The notes: generated from the letters alone by a model not told the origin. 64,000 nt of DNA from Xenophilus sp. L33 (GCF_009765735.1 NZ_LMUW01000049.1:1-64000), one strand, 5' to 3'; positions 25,390 to 34,181 are shown, counted from the stretch's first letter. Numbers and translations are program-made.

Positions 25390-26438
25390 GCGGGCCTTTC
25401 TTCGCGGTAGTAGCCCAGCGCTTCCATCGCCGGGAAATCGTTGACCTGGAACAGCACCGCCTCCTGGTCGGCCGAGCGATTGAGGTGCTCGTGCAGCGCC
25501 CACGGCCGCACCGTCATGAAGTCGCCGCGGCTCCATTCGTAGGGCACGCCGTCGACGATGGTCGTGCCCTCGCCCTGAACGACGTAGTAGAGCTTGCTGC
25601 CGGTGTGGCGGCGCGGCTTGCAGTGCACGCCCGGGCGGATCATCTGCAGCCGCATGCCCATGGTCTTCATCGCCGGGCCGCCGGTGACCGGGTTGCGGTA
25701 TTCGAGGATCACGTCGTCGCATGGGTCGGGCTCCAGCCCGGCGGCCTGCCGCAGGGCGCTCATCGCGGTCTCGCGGGAATAGACCAGGAGCGGGTTGTGG
25801 GCCAGCGAAGGCGGCCGGCCCGGCGGGCTCATGAGGCCGCTGCCGTACTGGCGGAAGGACCGGTCGGGCACCGGGCCGACAGGCCGCTGCAGCTCCTTGG
25901 AGCCTTCGAAGAAGGTCGCGTGCATCGCCTGCATCAGCGAGATGTCGAGCACGTCCAGCCAGATCATCGGCGTGTCGCCGCGGTATTCGTGGTCGTGCCA
26001 CATCATCCCGGGCGTCAGCACCAGGTCGCCCTCGTTCATCGCGTAGCGTTCGCCCTCGACCGTGGTGGTGGCGCCGTTGCCGTGCATGATGAAGCGGAAG
26101 GCGTTGGCCGTATGGCGGTGGGCGCTCGCGATCTCGCCGGGCAGGATCACCTGGATCGAGGCCCAGAAGGTGTGGGTAGTGCCGAAGGCCAGGCCCGGAT
26201 TGGCCAGCCGCAAGGTGCGGCGCTGGCCGCCAGCCTCCAGGCTGAGCTGCTGTCCGAGCCGCTCCAGCAGCGGCTCGAGGTCCTTCCAGCGCCACAGCAC
26301 GGTCTCCACCGAAGACTCCGGCACGCGCGTGAAGAGCGGCGGATCGTCCGGCTGGTGCACCCGGCAATGGAAGCGCGCCAGGTCCTCCTTCAGGGCGCGG
26401 CGCGCGTCGGCGTCCTGCATCGTCTGGAGCTCGGCCAT
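25386..26438 (-). CDS. gentisate 1,2-dioxygenase-like bicupin
   Basis: 350 residues with two cupin domains. The first carries the Fe(II) ligand set: HRHT (107-110) and HDHEY (148-152). The second retains MIRPGVHCKPRRHTGSKLYYVV and ALHEH. Overall length, FEGSKELQRP and the C-terminal DFPAMEALGYYREE are typical of gentisate 1,2-dioxygenases and salicylate-type relatives, which open a hydroxylated ring between carboxyl- and hydroxyl-bearing carbons. The true substrate could be gentisate or a substituted analogue. Confidence 0.85.
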   Translation of the reverse strand: MAELQTMQDADARRALKEDLARFHCRVHQPDDPPLFTRVPESSVETVLWRWKDLEPLLERLGQQLSLEAGGQRRTLRLANPGLAFGTTHTFWASIQVILPGEIASAHRHTANAFRFIMHGNGATTTVEGERYAMNEGDLVLTPGMMWHDHEYRGDTPMIWLDVLDISLMQAMHATFFEGSKELQRPVGPVPDRSFRQYGSGLMSPPGRPPSLAHNPLLVYSRETAMSALRQAAGLEPDPCDDVILEYRNPVTGGPAMKTMGMRLQMIRPGVHCKPRRHTGSKLYYVVQGEGTTIVDGVPYEWSRGDFMTVRPWALHEHLNRSADQEAVLFQVNDFPAMEALGYYREERPA

Positions 26439-26439
26439 C

Positions 26440-28113
26440 TCAGTTCTCCTGGTCGGCGGCCAGCGCCGGTTCGGGGTCGCTTGCCGCGTCGGTCGCGGCG
26501 CCGCGCACCGTGTCGATCAGCGCCGCCGGGTCGTCGGGCAAGGCGTCGGCCCGCCATGCGACCTGTCCGTCGGGCCGCACCAGCACCAGCCGCCGCTCGT
26601 ACAGCGCCTCGGCTTCCTCGTTCAGGATGTCGACCACCTCGAAGGGCAGGCCGGCGCGCGCCGCCTCGGCCGCCAGCGCATCGACCGACGGCGGCGCGGC
26701 GCCGAAACGCAGCAGCACGAAGCCGCGGCCGAAGAGGTCGATGATGGAACGGCCCTCGGCCAGCCAGACGTGCGGTGCGCGCGAGCCGGGTCGGGCGGTC
26801 GGTGCGTAGCTGGAGACCTCGTCGGGCGGACGCGGCGTGCCGTCCGGCACCACGATCGGCGAGCCCTCGTAGACGTAGCCGAGATGGATGCCCATCGAGA
26901 ACCATTCGCGCCGCATCATCTCGGTGTAGCGGGCGCCGTAGTCGCGGCGCGCGGCTTCCATCTCGGGATTGTCCTGCTCGAACACCGCCGCATCGGGCCT
27001 GAGCACGCGCGGCGAGAGCATGCGCTTGAGGTTCTCGCCGGCCTCGCCGACGTTGCGCACCGCGACCGGCCGCTGCTCGGTCTCGTAGCTGGCCAGCAAT
27101 TGCGGGCCACCCCAGCCCTCGAGCGTGCCGGCCAGCTTCCACGACAGGTTGACCACGTCGAGCAGCCCGGTGTTCATGCCGAAGCCGCCGGTCGGCGAAG
27201 TGAGGTGCGCCGCGTCGCCGGCGATGAAGACACGGCCCTTGCCGTATTCACGTGCCACCAGCTGCCGCCGCACCCAGGGCAGCATCGACAGGATCTCGAA
27301 GTCGAAGGGCTTGCCGATCGCCCGCACGATCGCGCGCCGCGCCTCGTCCTCGCCGAGCGTGCGCATCTGGTCGTCGCCGATCAGTGAGAAGCGCCATTGG
27401 TCGCGGCCGTTGATCGCCACCAGCGTGGCCCAGGTGCCTTCGGGGCCGATGAAGATGTAGCGGTAGGCCGGCGCCTTGTCGTGGAGCTGCTCGAGCCCCT
27501 CGCAGCGGAAGATGACGTTGGTGGTGTAGGTGAGGACGGCGTCGCCTTCCATCTCGATGCCCAGGCCGCGCCGCACCTGGCTGGCGCCGCCGTCGCAGCC
27601 GACCAGGTAGGCAGCCTCGATCTCGCGCAACGCGCCGCTCGCGAGATCGCGCACACGGGCCAGCACATGGTCGCCGCGGTCGTCGAAGGACTCCAGCTCG
27701 GTCTCGAAGCGCAGCCGCACCTCGGGTGAACGCTCGGCGAAGCGCCGCAGCACCGGATCGAAGAAGTTCTGCGGGCAGCGCTCGCGCTTTTGCGGGCTCT
27801 GCCGCGGCGGCTTCTCCTGGCTCGGGGGCACGAAGGGCTCGCGGCCGAATTCGTAGCCGTTGAGGTTGGTGACCCAGGCGCAATCCTGCGGATAGTCGCG
27901 GTTGTAGCCGGCGCCCTCGACCCAGGGCACGATGCCCCAGCGCCGGCAGAACTCCATCGACCGGATGCCCACCATGTCCATCTTGGGCTGGCCGATGCTG
28001 CCGTCGCCCCGCTCCAGCAGCATGCAGGTGGTGCCGCGCCACCCGAGGTCGCCCGCCAGGGCCAGGCCGACCGGCCCGCCGCCCACGATCAATATTCCGG
28101 TCTTGTCTCGCAT
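26440..28113 (-). CDS. FAD-dependent aromatic monooxygenase (MhpA/PheA class)
   Basis: 557 residues from ATG 28113. Group A flavoprotein hydroxylase signatures: ILIVGGGPVGLALAGDL (about 7-23), a DG motif in LVGCDGGASQVRRGLGIEM, and the second FAD motif GRVFIAGDAAHLTSPTGGFG. A thioredoxin-like C-terminal domain (about 440-540) is typical of MhpA-like members. It is first in the operon and probably hydroxylates the aromatic substrate to the gentisate-like ring that the next gene cleaves. The stop and next ATG are one base apart. Confidence 0.88.
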   Translation of the reverse strand: MRDKTGILIVGGGPVGLALAGDLGWRGTTCMLLERGDGSIGQPKMDMVGIRSMEFCRRWGIVPWVEGAGYNRDYPQDCAWVTNLNGYEFGREPFVPPSQEKPPRQSPQKRERCPQNFFDPVLRRFAERSPEVRLRFETELESFDDRGDHVLARVRDLASGALREIEAAYLVGCDGGASQVRRGLGIEMEGDAVLTYTTNVIFRCEGLEQLHDKAPAYRYIFIGPEGTWATLVAINGRDQWRFSLIGDDQMRTLGEDEARRAIVRAIGKPFDFEILSMLPWVRRQLVAREYGKGRVFIAGDAAHLTSPTGGFGMNTGLLDVVNLSWKLAGTLEGWGGPQLLASYETEQRPVAVRNVGEAGENLKRMLSPRVLRPDAAVFEQDNPEMEAARRDYGARYTEMMRREWFSMGIHLGYVYEGSPIVVPDGTPRPPDEVSSYAPTARPGSRAPHVWLAEGRSIIDLFGRGFVLLRFGAAPPSVDALAAEAARAGLPFEVVDILNEEAEALYERRLVLVRPDGQVAWRADALPDDPAALIDTVRGAATDAASDPEPALAADQEN

Positions 28114-28140
28114 CGTCGTCCCCGGCTCATGCCTGCCCGC

Positions 28141-28195
28141 TTGGTCTGACCAACTTGGTCGGACCAATTCTAGGAAGGGCCAATCGGCCTGTCAA
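28141..28195 (-). promoter_or_regulatory. promoter and paired FadR-type operators of the aromatic operon
   Basis: Read on the minus strand: TTGACA (28195-28190), 17-bp spacer, TAGAAT (28172-28167), then two perfect 13-bp palindromes TTGGTC-G-GACCAA (28167-28155) and TTGGTC-T-GACCAA (28153-28141), 14 bp centre to centre. They cover the expected transcription start. The words satisfy the FadR-subfamily consensus TNGTNNNACNA, and the regulator at 22807-23517 belongs to that subfamily. Repression relieved by an inducer is inferred. Confidence 0.85.
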
Positions 28196-28211
28196 CGATG
28201 CTTGCGACGGG

Positions 28212-28844
28212 TCATGGGCCCGCGAATCCGCCCTGCTTCCTGGCATTGCACATCAGCGACCGCACCAGCGGCGCGATGTCGGCCGCCTTGACGCAATAGC
28301 GCGGATGGCCGTGCTGGACCGTGTGCATCGGCATCTTCGGCTCGGCGGCGTCGTCGGGCGTCTGCACGATGCCCACGCCGCCCGCTGCCTCGATGTCCAG
28401 CATGCCCTGCGCGCCGTCCCGGGTGTCGCCGCTGAGGATGATCCCGATGACCCGGCGGCCGTAGGCCGCCGCCGCCGAGGCGAACAGCCGGTTGATCGAG
28501 GGCCGCGCACCGTCGAAGGCGCTGCCGTCGTCGACCTTGAGCAGGCCGCCGGCGCCGACGACCAGGTGCCGGTGCGGCGGCGACAGGTAGATGCGCCGCG
28601 GCTCGAGGATCTCGTCCGGCTCGGGGTACGACACCGACACCGGCGAATAGCCACGCAGCATCTCCAGCACGCTGGTCGGCGGCATCGACTGCGCGGCGAG
28701 GGCCACCAGCACGGTGGCCGGCAGCTCGCAGGGCCAGTCCTTCGCGATCTTCACCATGCCGGTGACGCCGCCGAGTGCCGCGCCGACGACCACGATGTGC
28801 TGACCCTGGTCGATCTTCATTCCTCTGTCGCTCCCGAATCTCAT
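28212..28844 (-). CDS. CheB-like protein lacking catalytic Ser and His
   Basis: 210 residues from ATG 28844 (GGAG at five bases; 28820 and an upstream start are alternatives). The methylesterase domain of CheB is recognisable end to end: IVVVGAALGG, AAQSMPP, RIYLSPPHRHL, RPSINRLFASAA, GIILSGDTRDGAQG. In active CheB these are GASTGG with the nucleophile Ser and QHMP with the catalytic His; here they are Ala and Ser. Only the Asp remains. No receiver domain is present. It is likely a non-enzymatic relative that binds a partner. Confidence 0.8.
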   Translation of the reverse strand: MRFGSDRGMKIDQGQHIVVVGAALGGVTGMVKIAKDWPCELPATVLVALAAQSMPPTSVLEMLRGYSPVSVSYPEPDEILEPRRIYLSPPHRHLVVGAGGLLKVDDGSAFDGARPSINRLFASAAAAYGRRVIGIILSGDTRDGAQGMLDIEAAGGVGIVQTPDDAAEPKMPMHTVQHGHPRYCVKAADIAPLVRSLMCNARKQGGFAGP

Positions 28845-29019
28845 GTCTGCTCCGATGTGTGGATGCATCGAATCTAGAAGCTCGGGGTCGATCTTCGCGT
28901 CCATGCATCGCACGACCCGGGTCCGGGGCACGGTGGCCGCCGTGACATTGATCACTCTCTCGGAGGCAATGCTCGCAGCTGAATGACTTAGGTTTAGTTC
29001 GGCGAGTCGGCAGCGCGTC

Positions 29020-29538
29020 TCAATCGGTCGGATTGCCGCTGGCCGCGTCGAGCAGGCGGGCCACGATCGAGGCCGACATCTCCAGGCGCTTGAGCTTCAG
29101 GTCGTCGAGCTGCGCATTCGGCGCCATGCTGAAGCAGCACAGCGTGCCGTAGACGCTGCCGTCCCGCAGGCGCACCGGCACACCGGCGTGCGCGCCCATC
29201 GAGCCGATCGCCTCGGGCAGTGCGAGTTGCGCGCGCACGGCCTGCACGTCGTTGATGACGGGGGGCAGGCTGCCGTCGACCACGCGCTGGCAGAGGCTTT
29301 CGTCGAGGGGATGCGAATCGCCGGGCTGTACCAGGTTGCCGACGGGTCCGTCGACCGCGTCGACATGGCGGAACACCCGCCGCCCTTCGACGAATTCGGC
29401 CACGAACGCCACGTCCATGTGCAGTTCGCTGCGGATCAGCCGAAGCAGGTCCTGCAACGCCTCGTCGATTCGGGCATCCGCCAGATCGGGTGTGGCGATC
29501 AGCAGATCGGGTGCCATCGGTGGGCCGGGCGGGGTCAT
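29020..29538 (-). CDS. GAF-domain sensory protein
   Basis: 172 residues from ATG 29538; a GTG at 29589 is an alternative giving 17 more. A single GAF domain (about 30-165) is indicated by LRLIRSELHMDVAFVAEF, FRHVDAVDG, SLCQRVVDGSLPPVINDV and GAHAGVPVRLRDGSVYGTLC, a pattern seen in GAF domains before EAL or kinase modules. No output domain is attached. It sits among stress and sensory genes. Confidence 0.75.
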   Translation of the reverse strand: MTPPGPPMAPDLLIATPDLADARIDEALQDLLRLIRSELHMDVAFVAEFVEGRRVFRHVDAVDGPVGNLVQPGDSHPLDESLCQRVVDGSLPPVINDVQAVRAQLALPEAIGSMGAHAGVPVRLRDGSVYGTLCCFSMAPNAQLDDLKLKRLEMSASIVARLLDAASGNPTD

Positions 29539-29595
29539 GGCCCGTTGTACGAAGTCGGCAGACCCATGTCTGTCCGATACCGTACGCACGAGCGG

Positions 29596-29970
29596 TCAAT
29601 GACGTCCCGACAACACCACCGCGGCCACCGAGACCGACACCAGCATCGCGCAGACCGATCCGATGAACCAGACCACGGTCTTCTTGTAGGTCGCCTCGTC
29701 GTCGTCGGCCACCAGCATCGCGCGGTAGAGCGTGTAGATCTGCACGAGGATCGGAACGATGAGCACGACGAGCGCGAACACCGACCGGGCCGTCCAGTCG
29801 CCGGGTGCCTCGAACGCCCAGTAGCGCACGAAGGACAGCGAGAAGCCGATGATGACCGTGATCGCGGTGATCGCGCCTTCGCGATAGCCGGGCGGCAACG
29901 GCTTGCGTCCTCCGCTGCCCGGTGGCTGCAGCGGTTCGACGGACGGCGGCGCTTTGCGTTCATCGCTCAT
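29596..29970 (-). CDS. small membrane protein, three predicted helices
   Basis: 124 residues. A Pro-rich cytoplasmic N-terminus (1-30) precedes three hydrophobic segments: about 33-52 (AITAITVIIGFSLSF), 62-84 (FALVVLIVPILVQIYTLY) and 97-121 (VVWFIGSVCAMLVSVSVAAVV). I do not recognise a named family. It is transcribed in the same direction as the GAF gene downstream and the HPF-like gene upstream. Confidence 0.6.
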   Translation of the reverse strand: MSDERKAPPSVEPLQPPGSGGRKPLPPGYREGAITAITVIIGFSLSFVRYWAFEAPGDWTARSVFALVVLIVPILVQIYTLYRAMLVADDDEATYKKTVVWFIGSVCAMLVSVSVAAVVLSGRH

Positions 29971-30062
29971 GGCGGGATACCGATCGGCTCGAAGGGGAGC
30001 GCGAATGATATCGGCTCGCCTTTCGTGCAGCGTGACAGGACCCGCCCAGGACGCCCAGACGC

Positions 30063-30413
30063 CTAGGCGGCGTCCGGCAGTGCGGCCCCGATGCGCCGGC
30101 TCTCGCGCAGCGGCCGCTGGCGCCGGCGCCAGGTGCGCAGCACGCCGCGCGCCGCGCTGGCCAGCGCCCCTTCGAGCGCACTGCGCCAGTCGCGCGCCAC
30201 CGAGGTGATGACCACCTGGCCGGCGCCGTCGGTGCTCAACACCAGCCGGCAGCGCTTGTCGACGCCGCCGCGCGGGCCGTTGACGTCGAAGAACTGGACC
30301 TTGGCGCGCGGCACCAGCCAGCTGAAGCGCCGGAAGGCGAAGCGGATCCGTTCGTCGGCCAGTTGGCGCAGTCCGGCGGCATCGCGGCTGCGGGTCTCGA
30401 AGATCACTTGCAT
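30063..30413 (-). CDS. HPF/RaiA-like ribosome-associated protein
   Basis: 116 residues. MQVIFETRSRDAAGLRQLADERIRFAFRR-type beginning and the beta-alpha-beta-beta pattern, with AKVQFFDVNGPRGGVDKRC and VVITSVARDWRSALEGAL, resemble the short HPF/RaiA domain that binds stalled ribosomes. A basic tail (RTWRRRQRPLRESRR) could contact RNA. These small Burkholderiales paralogues often lie with stress genes rather than rpoN, and their action on ribosomes is untested. Confidence 0.72.
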   Translation of the reverse strand: MQVIFETRSRDAAGLRQLADERIRFAFRRFSWLVPRAKVQFFDVNGPRGGVDKRCRLVLSTDGAGQVVITSVARDWRSALEGALASAARGVLRTWRRRQRPLRESRRIGAALPDAA

Positions 30414-30455
30414 GTCGAATTCCCCTTGTGCTGTCGAAGATGGGTTGCGTGGTAC

Positions 30456-30788
30456 TCAGCCGTGATGCCTGTCCCAGTGGCAGGCCGCGCCATGGCGGTC
30501 CCACGGTTCGACCAGGATCCATTCGCCGGCCGGCACCATCAGCACGTCGCCGACGTGCAGCACGATGTCGTCGCAAGGCGCCTGCTCGGAGAGGTAGCGG
30601 GTGACCCAGAGGCGGCCCCGAAAGACCTCCAGCGAGGCGGTGGCGCGTGCCTGCAGCGTGATCACCTGGCCGAAGTCGAGCCAGTAGCTTCCCGGCGGAA
30701 TCGGCGGCTCGTACGCGGTCTCTGGCTTCGCGCGCGGCACGTGGAAGGTCGGCACGGGATGGAAGGAACTGGCATTGAAACGGTACAT
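30456..30788 (-). CDS. DUF2917 protein
   Basis: 110 residues. The core matches DUF2917, a short cupin-like family: ITLQARATASLEVFRGRLWVTR, then DDIVLHVGDVLMVPAGEWILVEPW. The function is unknown; members are common beside regulators in Burkholderiales. The C-terminus is His-rich (WDRHGAACHWDRHHG), hinting at metal binding. Confidence 0.72.
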   Translation of the reverse strand: MYRFNASSFHPVPTFHVPRAKPETAYEPPIPPGSYWLDFGQVITLQARATASLEVFRGRLWVTRYLSEQAPCDDIVLHVGDVLMVPAGEWILVEPWDRHGAACHWDRHHG

Positions 30789-30892
30789 CGCGGACTCCTT
30801 GGTTTGAATCGCGGCGCGGTCGTCGAACCCGCCACGAGATCGACTGTAGGAAGCCCGTCCGACAGCCGGCCGCGCGGCAGATTACAAATCTG

Positions 30893-32212
30893 TCACGTCG
30901 CGACCGCGAAGGCGATCTCGGTCCAGCCATCGGCCGAGCGGGCGGCGGTGCTGCCGCCGTGCATGCGCGCGACCGCGGCGACGATCGCCAGCCCGAGGCC
31001 ATGGTGATCCGCCGATCCCGGCCGCGACGCCTCGGCCCGGAAGAAGCGCTTGAAGATGAGCGGCAGCAGCTCCGGCGGAATCGCCTCGCCGCGGTTGCGC
31101 ACGCGGATCCAGCACAGCGCCTTCTCGGCATCGTTGACGGCCTCGACGACGACCTCGATCGCGCCGCCCGGCGTCGCGTAGCGGATCGCATTGCCGACCA
31201 GGTTGGAGATCGCGCGCCGCACCAGCGGCACGTCGACCTTCGCGTCGGCATGGCCGTGCACCTCGATGCGCAGCCCGGCGCGCTCCATCTCGATCTCGTG
31301 GAATGCGGCGACCGCGTGGACCTCCTGCGCCAGGTCGACCCGGCGCGCGCGCCGGGCCACGCCGCCCGCATCCGCGTGCGAGAGGAAGAGCATGTCGGCC
31401 ACGATCGACGACAGGCGGCGCACGTCCTCCAGGTTCGCTTCGATCGCGTCGAGCAGTTGCTCGGCGCCACGCGGATGCGCCAGTTCGGTCTCCATGCCGG
31501 TGATCAGGTTGGCCAGCGGCGTGCGCAGTTCGTGCGCGACGTCGGCGTTGAAGGCTTCCAGTTGGCGATAGGCCTCTTCGGCGCGGACGAGCAGTTCGTT
31601 GAATTGCCCGATCCACGGCGACATCTCGCCCGGGTAGCGCGAGGCGTCGATCCGGCGCCCCGGAAAGGCCGGGCCGGTGGATGCGGTCTCCGCCGCCAAC
31701 GCGCCCAGGGGCCGCAGGCCGCGGCGCACCAGCCGGGCGCCGCTCGCCGAGATCAGCATCGCGCCGACCAGCACCACGTAGACGAGGCTCAGTGCGAGGC
31801 CGCGCAGCTGCTCGTCGTCTTCCCTCGCATCGATGCCGATGCGCAGGCTGGCCGCGCCGCTGTCGCCGGCCATCGGCAGGGTCTGCTGCATCCAGACCCA
31901 GCGCGGCTCGGCGCGCGACGGCGTCCTGTCGTAGAGGAGCCGGTCGCCCAGCGCCAGCACGACGGCGGTGTCGTCGTGCGCGCGCGCGAAGTCGTCGAGC
32001 TTGTCGCGCAGCGACGTGTCGCGGCTGTCGGTGCGCGACTGCGCGGCCCAGTCGCGAATGATGTCGGCGTATTGCGCGAGATGCCGCTGCTGGCGCACCG
32101 AGAAGCTGTGGGCATCGATCGCATAGATCGCCAGGCAGATGAGGCCGAGGCCGGCGATGCCCTGGACCGCGAACCACAGGGTCAGCTGCCTGCGGATCGT
32201 GCCCCGCGTCAC
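30893..32212 (-). CDS. sensor histidine kinase (heavy-metal/QseC class)
   Basis: 439 residues from a GTG that overlaps the regulator stop (GTGA). Two transmembrane helices (about 13-33 and 138-158) flank a periplasmic sensor domain of about 100 residues, followed by HAMP, the phosphoacceptor box FNADVAHELRTPL with His227, and ATPase boxes NLVGNAIRYA and HHGLGLAIV. The architecture fits CusS/IrlS-type kinases. The signal is unknown: no metal exporter lies next to it. Confidence 0.9.
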   Translation of the reverse strand: MTRGTIRRQLTLWFAVQGIAGLGLICLAIYAIDAHSFSVRQQRHLAQYADIIRDWAAQSRTDSRDTSLRDKLDDFARAHDDTAVVLALGDRLLYDRTPSRAEPRWVWMQQTLPMAGDSGAASLRIGIDAREDDEQLRGLALSLVYVVLVGAMLISASGARLVRRGLRPLGALAAETASTGPAFPGRRIDASRYPGEMSPWIGQFNELLVRAEEAYRQLEAFNADVAHELRTPLANLITGMETELAHPRGAEQLLDAIEANLEDVRRLSSIVADMLFLSHADAGGVARRARRVDLAQEVHAVAAFHEIEMERAGLRIEVHGHADAKVDVPLVRRAISNLVGNAIRYATPGGAIEVVVEAVNDAEKALCWIRVRNRGEAIPPELLPLIFKRFFRAEASRPGSADHHGLGLAIVAAVARMHGGSTAARSADGWTEIAFAVAT

Positions 32213-32892
32213 TGTCGGTCTTCCGCCCGGCTCTCGAGCACGTAGCCCATGCCGCGCACCGTGTGGATCAGCTTGTCGGGAAAGGCGTCGTCGATCTTGG
32301 CGCGCAGGCGGCGCACCGTCACCTCGACCACGTTGGTCTCGCTGTCGAAGTTCATGCCCCAGACCTGCTCGGCCAGCACCGTGCGCGCGAGCACCTGGCC
32401 CTGGCGCTTGAGCATCAGCGCCAGCAGCGAGAACTCCTTGGCGGTGAGGTCCAGGCGCTGGCCGTCGCGCGACGCCTTGCGGGTCGTCAGGTCGATCTCG
32501 AGGCCCTTGTGCGCGTAGCGAGTGGTCTCCTGGAGCTGACCGCGGCGCAGCAGCGCCTGCAGCCGCGCCAGCAGCTCCGAGAAGGCGAAGGGCTTGCCCA
32601 GGTAGTCGTCCGCGCCGCTCTGCAGGCCGCGCACCCGGTCTTCGACATCGGAGCGGGCCGTGAGCATCAGCACCGGCAGCGACTTGACCTGGCGCACCGC
32701 GCGCAGCACCTCGAAGCCGTCGAGCCCGGGCAGCATGACGTCGAGAACCATGGCGCCGTAGTCGCCTTGGATCGCCAGGTCGCGGCCCTGGATGCCGGTG
32801 ACAGCCAGGTCGACCACGAAGCCGCTCTCGGAGAGCCCGCGCTGCAGGTACTGGCCGAGCTTGGGCTCGTCCTCGACGACCAGGATTCGCAC
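32209..32892 (-). CDS. OmpR-family response regulator
   Basis: 227 residues if it starts at the GTG at 32892; a TTG at 32931 would add 13 residues that do not fit the family. The receiver domain shows VEDEP, phospho-Asp51 in VLDVMLPG, and TAR/GKPF signatures; the C-terminal winged helix ends HTVRGMGYVL. It belongs to the CusR/IrlR group and forms a translationally coupled pair with the kinase. The opposite-strand DUF3606 gene begins 195 bp away. Confidence 0.9.
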   Translation of the reverse strand: MRILVVEDEPKLGQYLQRGLSESGFVVDLAVTGIQGRDLAIQGDYGAMVLDVMLPGLDGFEVLRAVRQVKSLPVLMLTARSDVEDRVRGLQSGADDYLGKPFAFSELLARLQALLRRGQLQETTRYAHKGLEIDLTTRKASRDGQRLDLTAKEFSLLALMLKRQGQVLARTVLAEQVWGMNFDSETNVVEVTVRRLRAKIDDAFPDKLIHTVRGMGYVLESRAEDRQ

Positions 32893-33087
32893 GTTGTGGG
32901 GATGGTTGAAGGGCAGGTATCGGAGCAACAAATGTACGGCGAAGCCATTCGCGCCGCCATGGCAGAGGCTTCGTGGCTTTCGGCCTGCGCGATTTTCCTG
33001 TCACGGAACCCAGGAAATTCCCCATACCCGCACCCCGTTCGCAGGTCCAGACTTTTGCACCACCCGAAGAAAAGTCAGGAGACGACC

Positions 33088-33261
33088 ATGGCAGACGACC
33101 CGAAGAAGACCGGCTTGGACCGCAAGCTCATCTCCCTGAACGAGGCGCACGAGGTGCGCAGCTGGACCGTCCGGTTCCATTGCACCGAGGCCGAATTGCG
33201 CGAGGCGGTGGCCAAGGTGGGCCACTCGGTGGAGAAGGTCCAGGAATACTTGCACAGGTAG
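33088..33261 (+). CDS. DUF3606 small protein
   Basis: 57 residues with AGGAGACGACC before the ATG. The pattern DRKLISLNEAHEVRSWTVRF and CTEAELREAVAKVGHSVEKV is that of DUF3606, a helix-rich protein family of unknown function frequent in proteobacterial stress regions. It is followed after four bases by another small gene. Confidence 0.8.
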   Translation: MADDPKKTGLDRKLISLNEAHEVRSWTVRFHCTEAELREAVAKVGHSVEKVQEYLHR

Positions 33262-33265
33262 CGCC

Positions 33266-33520
33266 ATGATTCCCGGCACTGCGACTCACTTCGAGTACCG
33301 CGGGTGGATCGTCCGGCTGGAGGTGACCGGCGCCGGCGGTGAATTCGCCGGCCGCGCGGAGCTGGCACACGACGGCAAGCTGCAGACCACCGTGACCCTC
33401 GACAGCCCGCGGGCGGACGCATCCAGCGCGCGTTGGGCGCTCGATTCGAAGGCGCGCGACTTCATCGACGCCTGGAAGGGACGGCCGCGCGCGGGGCCTT
33501 CGGGCTTCCAGGAACTCTGA
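33266..33520 (+). CDS. hypothetical small protein
   Basis: 84 residues, no recognised family. The first half is predicted beta-rich (THFEYRGWIVRLEVTG, GRAELAHDG) and the second half a helix (SSARWALDSKARDFIDAW). Tight spacing to the DUF3606 gene (four bases) and good codon use support it as real and co-transcribed. Confidence 0.6.
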   Translation: MIPGTATHFEYRGWIVRLEVTGAGGEFAGRAELAHDGKLQTTVTLDSPRADASSARWALDSKARDFIDAWKGRPRAGPSGFQEL

Positions 33521-33536
33521 GGCCGCGACAGAACCG

Positions 33537-34181
33537 CTAGCCCCGGCCCGCGATCACGAAGTCGGTGAAGTGGGTCAGCGTCTCGCGCATGTGGGCGCGG
33601 CGCGCCTTCAGGCCTGGCATCTGCAAGCCGAGCGGGCCGTCGACGAGCAGGAAGGCCAGCCCGTGCACCTGCGCCCACAAGGTGCTCGCCAGGCTGTCGC
33701 TGTAGTCGCCGTGGAAGACCACTTGCACCAGGCGCACGAGCTGGTCGTACGCCAGCTTGGACGCGGCCATCGCTTCCGGGAAGCGGGTCGCGTCGCACAG
33801 TTCCGGGCGGAACATGATGCGAAACACGCCCGGGTGCTCGATCGCGAAACCCACGTAGGCCTCGCCCGCGGCCAGCAGCGCGGCATGCCGGCCAACGCGC
33901 TCTGCGCGGTCGTTGGCCAGCGACATGCGGTGAGCCATCTGCTCGAAGCCGCGGGCCACCAGGCTGGCGAGGATGGTCTCGCGATCGGCGAAATGGTGGT
34001 ACGGCGCCTGGTGCGTGACGCCGGTGCGCCGCGCCACTTCCCGCATGCTCAAGGCCGACAGGCCTTCGCTCTCGAGCAGCTCCTCGCTGGCGTCGAGGAT
34101 GCGCTGGCGAAGGTCGGGTGCGGGTGCGGGTATTGGTGCGGGTGCGACCGTGCGGGTCTTGCGCGCGGGTCGAGTGGTCAC
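33537..34181 (-). CDS. TetR-family regulator with WHG-type C-terminal domain
   Basis: 214 residues. An Ala/Pro-rich leader (1-24) precedes the TetR helix-turn-helix: LRQRILDASEELLESEG, then MREVARRTGVTHQAPYHHF. The C-terminal part contains VHGLAFLLVDGPLG, resembling the WHG-motif effector domain. It is divergent from the DUF4188 gene at 34288; two direct repeats containing GACA-N-TGTC in the gap are probable operators. Confidence 0.88.
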   Translation of the reverse strand: MTTRPARKTRTVAPAPIPAPAPDLRQRILDASEELLESEGLSALSMREVARRTGVTHQAPYHHFADRETILASLVARGFEQMAHRMSLANDRAERVGRHAALLAAGEAYVGFAIEHPGVFRIMFRPELCDATRFPEAMAASKLAYDQLVRLVQVVFHGDYSDSLASTLWAQVHGLAFLLVDGPLGLQMPGLKARRAHMRETLTHFTDFVIAGRG

